Shown here in pieces: positions 13,120 to 14,261 of a stretch of DNA of 14,261 bases. Position 1 is the stretch's first letter. Each line of letters starts with the position of its first letter. Under the pieces are notes generated by a model. That model was given only the letters and a program-made list of their open reading frames with translations, did not search any database and was not told the DNA's origin. The translations under genes were made by a program, and so were the position numbers. Source of the stretch: DATDCV01 sp036524155 (GTDB taxonomy: Bacteria; Verrucomicrobiota; Verrucomicrobiia; Limisphaerales; UBA8199); the NCBI GenBank assembly GCA_036524155.1, contig DATDCV010000237.1, positions 1 through 14,261 of the forward strand, written 5' to 3'.

Positions 13120-13230
13120 GTATCCGCTCAGTCTTGGGGCGGAGCGCCGATTTTTAATCGGCTTGAGCTCGCCGACGGCCGCCTGTAAGCCGAGTGCAAC
13201 TCGGCGCTCCGCCCCAAGACTGAGCGGATG
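13120..13230 (+). mobile_element. Palindromic MITE-like element, copy C
   Basis: This ~111-bp copy has the best-preserved arms: a perfect 29-bp inverted repeat (13122-13150 with 13201-13229, starting ATCCGCTCAG). It has the same two internal hairpins as copies A and B, with a TTTTTAA loop region on the left and GTGCAAC on the right. It sits 39 bp after the sulfatase stop, upstream of infA, bounded by perfect CCAAAAGGT direct repeats. Perfect arms and perfect flanking repeats suggest a recent insertion. Confidence 0.85.
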
Positions 13231-13239
13231 CCAAAAGGT
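13231..13239 (+). repeat. Direct repeat flanking palindromic element copy C (right)
   Basis: Second, identical copy of CCAAAAGGT (first at 13111-13119). Confidence 0.7.
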
Positions 13240-13241
13240 CC

Positions 13242-13268
13242 TTGCTTTGCTGGCGAAAAATGTAAAAT
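13242..13268 (+). promoter_or_regulatory. Candidate promoter upstream of infA
   Basis: TAAAAT at 13263-13268 (5 of 6 to TATAAT) is preceded by TTGCTT at 13242-13247 with a short 15-bp spacer. It begins 3 bp past the right direct repeat of element copy C. If used, the infA leader would be ~160 bases. Confidence 0.3.
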
Positions 13269-13437
13269 TTGGCTGTCTTGGATGATTTGGGGTTCGGCCC
13301 AGGATCTTCAGCGAACGGGGTTCACTGAGGGTTCACTGTGTTCCGGCGTTGTGTGGCACCAGCCCATTTCAGCCAGTATCATTTTCCAGGAATTTGGGCG
13401 GAAGCGGCATTCAGAATTGGAACCGAACCGAGCGCGC

Positions 13438-13656
13438 ATGAGTAACGAACAACCGATAGAACTCGAAGGCACAATTTCAACGGTGCTGCCCGGGACCATG
13501 TTCCGGGTGAAGCTCGACAACGAACATGAGGTGCTGGCCCACTTATCGGGCAAGATGCGCAAACACTTCGTCCGCCTCACTGTCGGCGACCGGGTCCGGA
13601 TCGAAATGTCTCCCTATGATTTGAGCAAAGCGCGGATTACCTACCGGCTGAAGTGA
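13438..13656 (+). CDS. infA: Translation initiation factor IF-1
   Basis: IF-1 is the small OB-fold factor that occupies the 30S A site and helps IF-2 and IF-3 during initiation. The 72-residue product is full length and colinear with the family: IELEGTISTVLPGTMFRVKLDNEHEVLAHLSGKMRKHFVRLTVGDRVRIEMSPYDL, ending ARITYRLK. The ATG at 13438 gives the standard N-terminus; an open extension back to 13228 runs through the mobile element boundary and is not family sequence. It stands alone, not in the secY-rpmJ-rpsM ribosomal cluster where it often lies, and is followed by a hairpin. Confidence 0.97.
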   Translation: MSNEQPIELEGTISTVLPGTMFRVKLDNEHEVLAHLSGKMRKHFVRLTVGDRVRIEMSPYDLSKARITYRLK

Positions 13657-13662
13657 AACAAA

Positions 13663-13686
13663 AACCAGCGCCCCGGGCCGCTGGTT
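13663..13686 (+). terminator. Hairpin downstream of infA
   Basis: AACCAGCG (13663-13670) pairs perfectly with CGCTGGTT (13679-13686) around an 8-base GC-rich loop, starting 6 bases after the infA stop. Only TTCG follows, with no T-run, so it is a terminator-like hairpin of uncertain efficiency. Confidence 0.5.
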
Positions 13687-13950
13687 CGAGGGTTAGTATG
13701 TTGAAATTCCCCGGACGAACTCCAATCCCAACCCCCGGGAACGGCGCGCCCGCCGGTTTGGCCCACTCAACCCAAGGCCCAAACCGCACCTCTATTACTT
13801 AATATTCTTCCGAAAAAAACAATCCGTTTTAATACGGACCCTTGCCGACGTTCCGGGATTGACTTGTTTGCTGCCCATCTACACGATGTAACTTGGCAAC
13901 GAACATAGGCGGGAAGCCGGGTTGGTGGCTTCTGGCGGTTGAGTTTATTC
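13687..13950. other. Intergenic region before the FAD-reductase gene
   Basis: No gene is supported here. A locally A/T-rich patch at about 13790-13840 and TTGACT at 13859-13864 hint at regulatory DNA, but no matching -10 at proper spacing was found. The long minus-strand open frame over this region and the next gene is a shadow. Confidence 0.4.
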
Positions 13951-14261
13951 ATGCACACAGTTTTCTCGAAAGCACGGCTGAGCCCTAACGTCACACGTCT
14001 GGACGTGGCGGCGCCGCGGATTGCGAAAATCCGCCAGCCGGGCCAATTCGTCATCGTCCACCTTGGCCCCGGAGCCGAGCGCATCCCGCTGACGATCGCC
14101 GACGCCGACCCGGCGGCGGGCACGATTGCACTGGTGATCCAGGCCGTCGGCAAGAGCACACGCGAACTGGTCGCGCTCGAACCCGGCGAGGGCCTGGCCG
14201 ACATCGCCGGTCCCCTGGGCAAGCCGACCGAGCTGATCGAGAAGGGCCGCGCGCTGTGCAT
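13951..14261 (+). CDS. Ferredoxin-NADP+ reductase-like / sulfide dehydrogenase subunit (partial)
   Basis: The ATG at 13951 opens a frame that stays open to the window end, giving 103 residues of an FAD/NAD-binding reductase. The start matches the family that includes NfnA and the sulfide dehydrogenase small subunit. QPGQFVIVHLGPGAERIPLTIADADPAAG (30-58) is the FAD-binding beta-barrel with the RxPLT flavin motif (44-48). IQAVGKSTREL (63-73) and DIAGPLGKPTEL (84-95) follow; the NAD domain lies beyond the end. Such proteins pair with a GltD-like subunit to bifurcate or pass electrons between NADH, NADPH and ferredoxin, so a gltD-like gene may follow. No clear ribosome binding site is seen. Confidence 0.88.
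   Translation, partial: MHTVFSKARLSPNVTRLDVAAPRIAKIRQPGQFVIVHLGPGAERIPLTIADADPAAGTIALVIQAVGKSTRELVALEPGEGLADIAGPLGKPTELIEKGRALC

Noticed and set aside
13228..13437. N-terminal extension of infA
   Set aside because: It begins inside the mobile element end and adds non-family sequence; IF-1 is complete from ATG 13438.
13767..14261. 164-residue minus-strand open frame at the window end
   Set aside because: It is antisense to the FAD-reductase-like frame, whose PGQFVIVHLGPG and GPLGKP motifs are clear.

Overview
This is a G+C-rich bacterial chromosome segment. The gene set suggests a heterotrophic member of the Verrucomicrobiota (PVC group), perhaps the Pedosphaera/Limisphaera side. The reasons are a secreted FGly-type sulfatase, a Tat-exported Gfo/Idh/MocA oxidoreductase, a lipoprotein-type GH97 glycosidase of a divergent subgroup, an IF-3 with a Pro/Ala-rich tail, and gaps filled with palindromic repeats. 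The taxonomic call is inference. No rRNA, tRNA, CRISPR array, transposase or phage gene was found.

Layout. Bases 1-105 hold the 3' end of a coiled-coil-like gene. A Sel1-repeat protein (276-1019) and a GH97-family lipoprotein (1368-3284) follow on the plus strand. Next come recA (3480-4556) and infC (4843-5577), also plus. Convergent to infC is a minus-strand Gfo/Idh/MocA oxidoreductase (5612-6967). Upstream of it on the minus strand is a compact four-gene run, in transcription order: an RG-rich/coiled-coil protein of unknown function (11530-10961), a SMUG1-type uracil-DNA glycosylase (10961-10218), a left-handed beta-helix transferase (10144-9467) and a DinG/XPD-like helicase (9467-7269). 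Two of its junctions are TGATG stop/start overlaps. A secreted sulfatase (11620-13080) diverges from this run. Then come infA (13438-13656) and the start of a ferredoxin-NADP+ reductase/sulfide-dehydrogenase-like FAD protein (13951 to beyond the end).

The most striking signal is not a gene. A ~111-119-bp, almost fully palindromic element occurs three times (3293-3404, 4591-4709, 13120-13230). All copies have the same orientation. Each sits just after the stop codon of a plus-strand gene and just before recA, infC or infA. Each is flanked by its own direct repeat (8, 9 and 9 bp), and the left boundary falls at the same element base (GTATC) every time. These look like target-site duplications, so the element is probably a non-autonomous mobile element (MITE-like) rather than a classical REP sequence. 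Other palindromic units are a perfect 25-bp inverted repeat at 7059-7164, a TTTCGGATTT-type tract running into the helicase stop codon, and a ~118-bp inverted-repeat-bounded segment lying in frame inside the helicase gene, where it adds roughly 40 Ser/Pro-rich residues between conserved motifs.

Functionally the window mixes genome maintenance (RecA, DinG-like helicase, SMUG1), translation initiation (IF-3 and IF-1, neither with its usual neighbours) and polysaccharide use (GH97, sulfatase, Gfo/Idh/MocA). The minus-strand run links two nucleic-acid enzymes with an RG-rich protein of unknown function.
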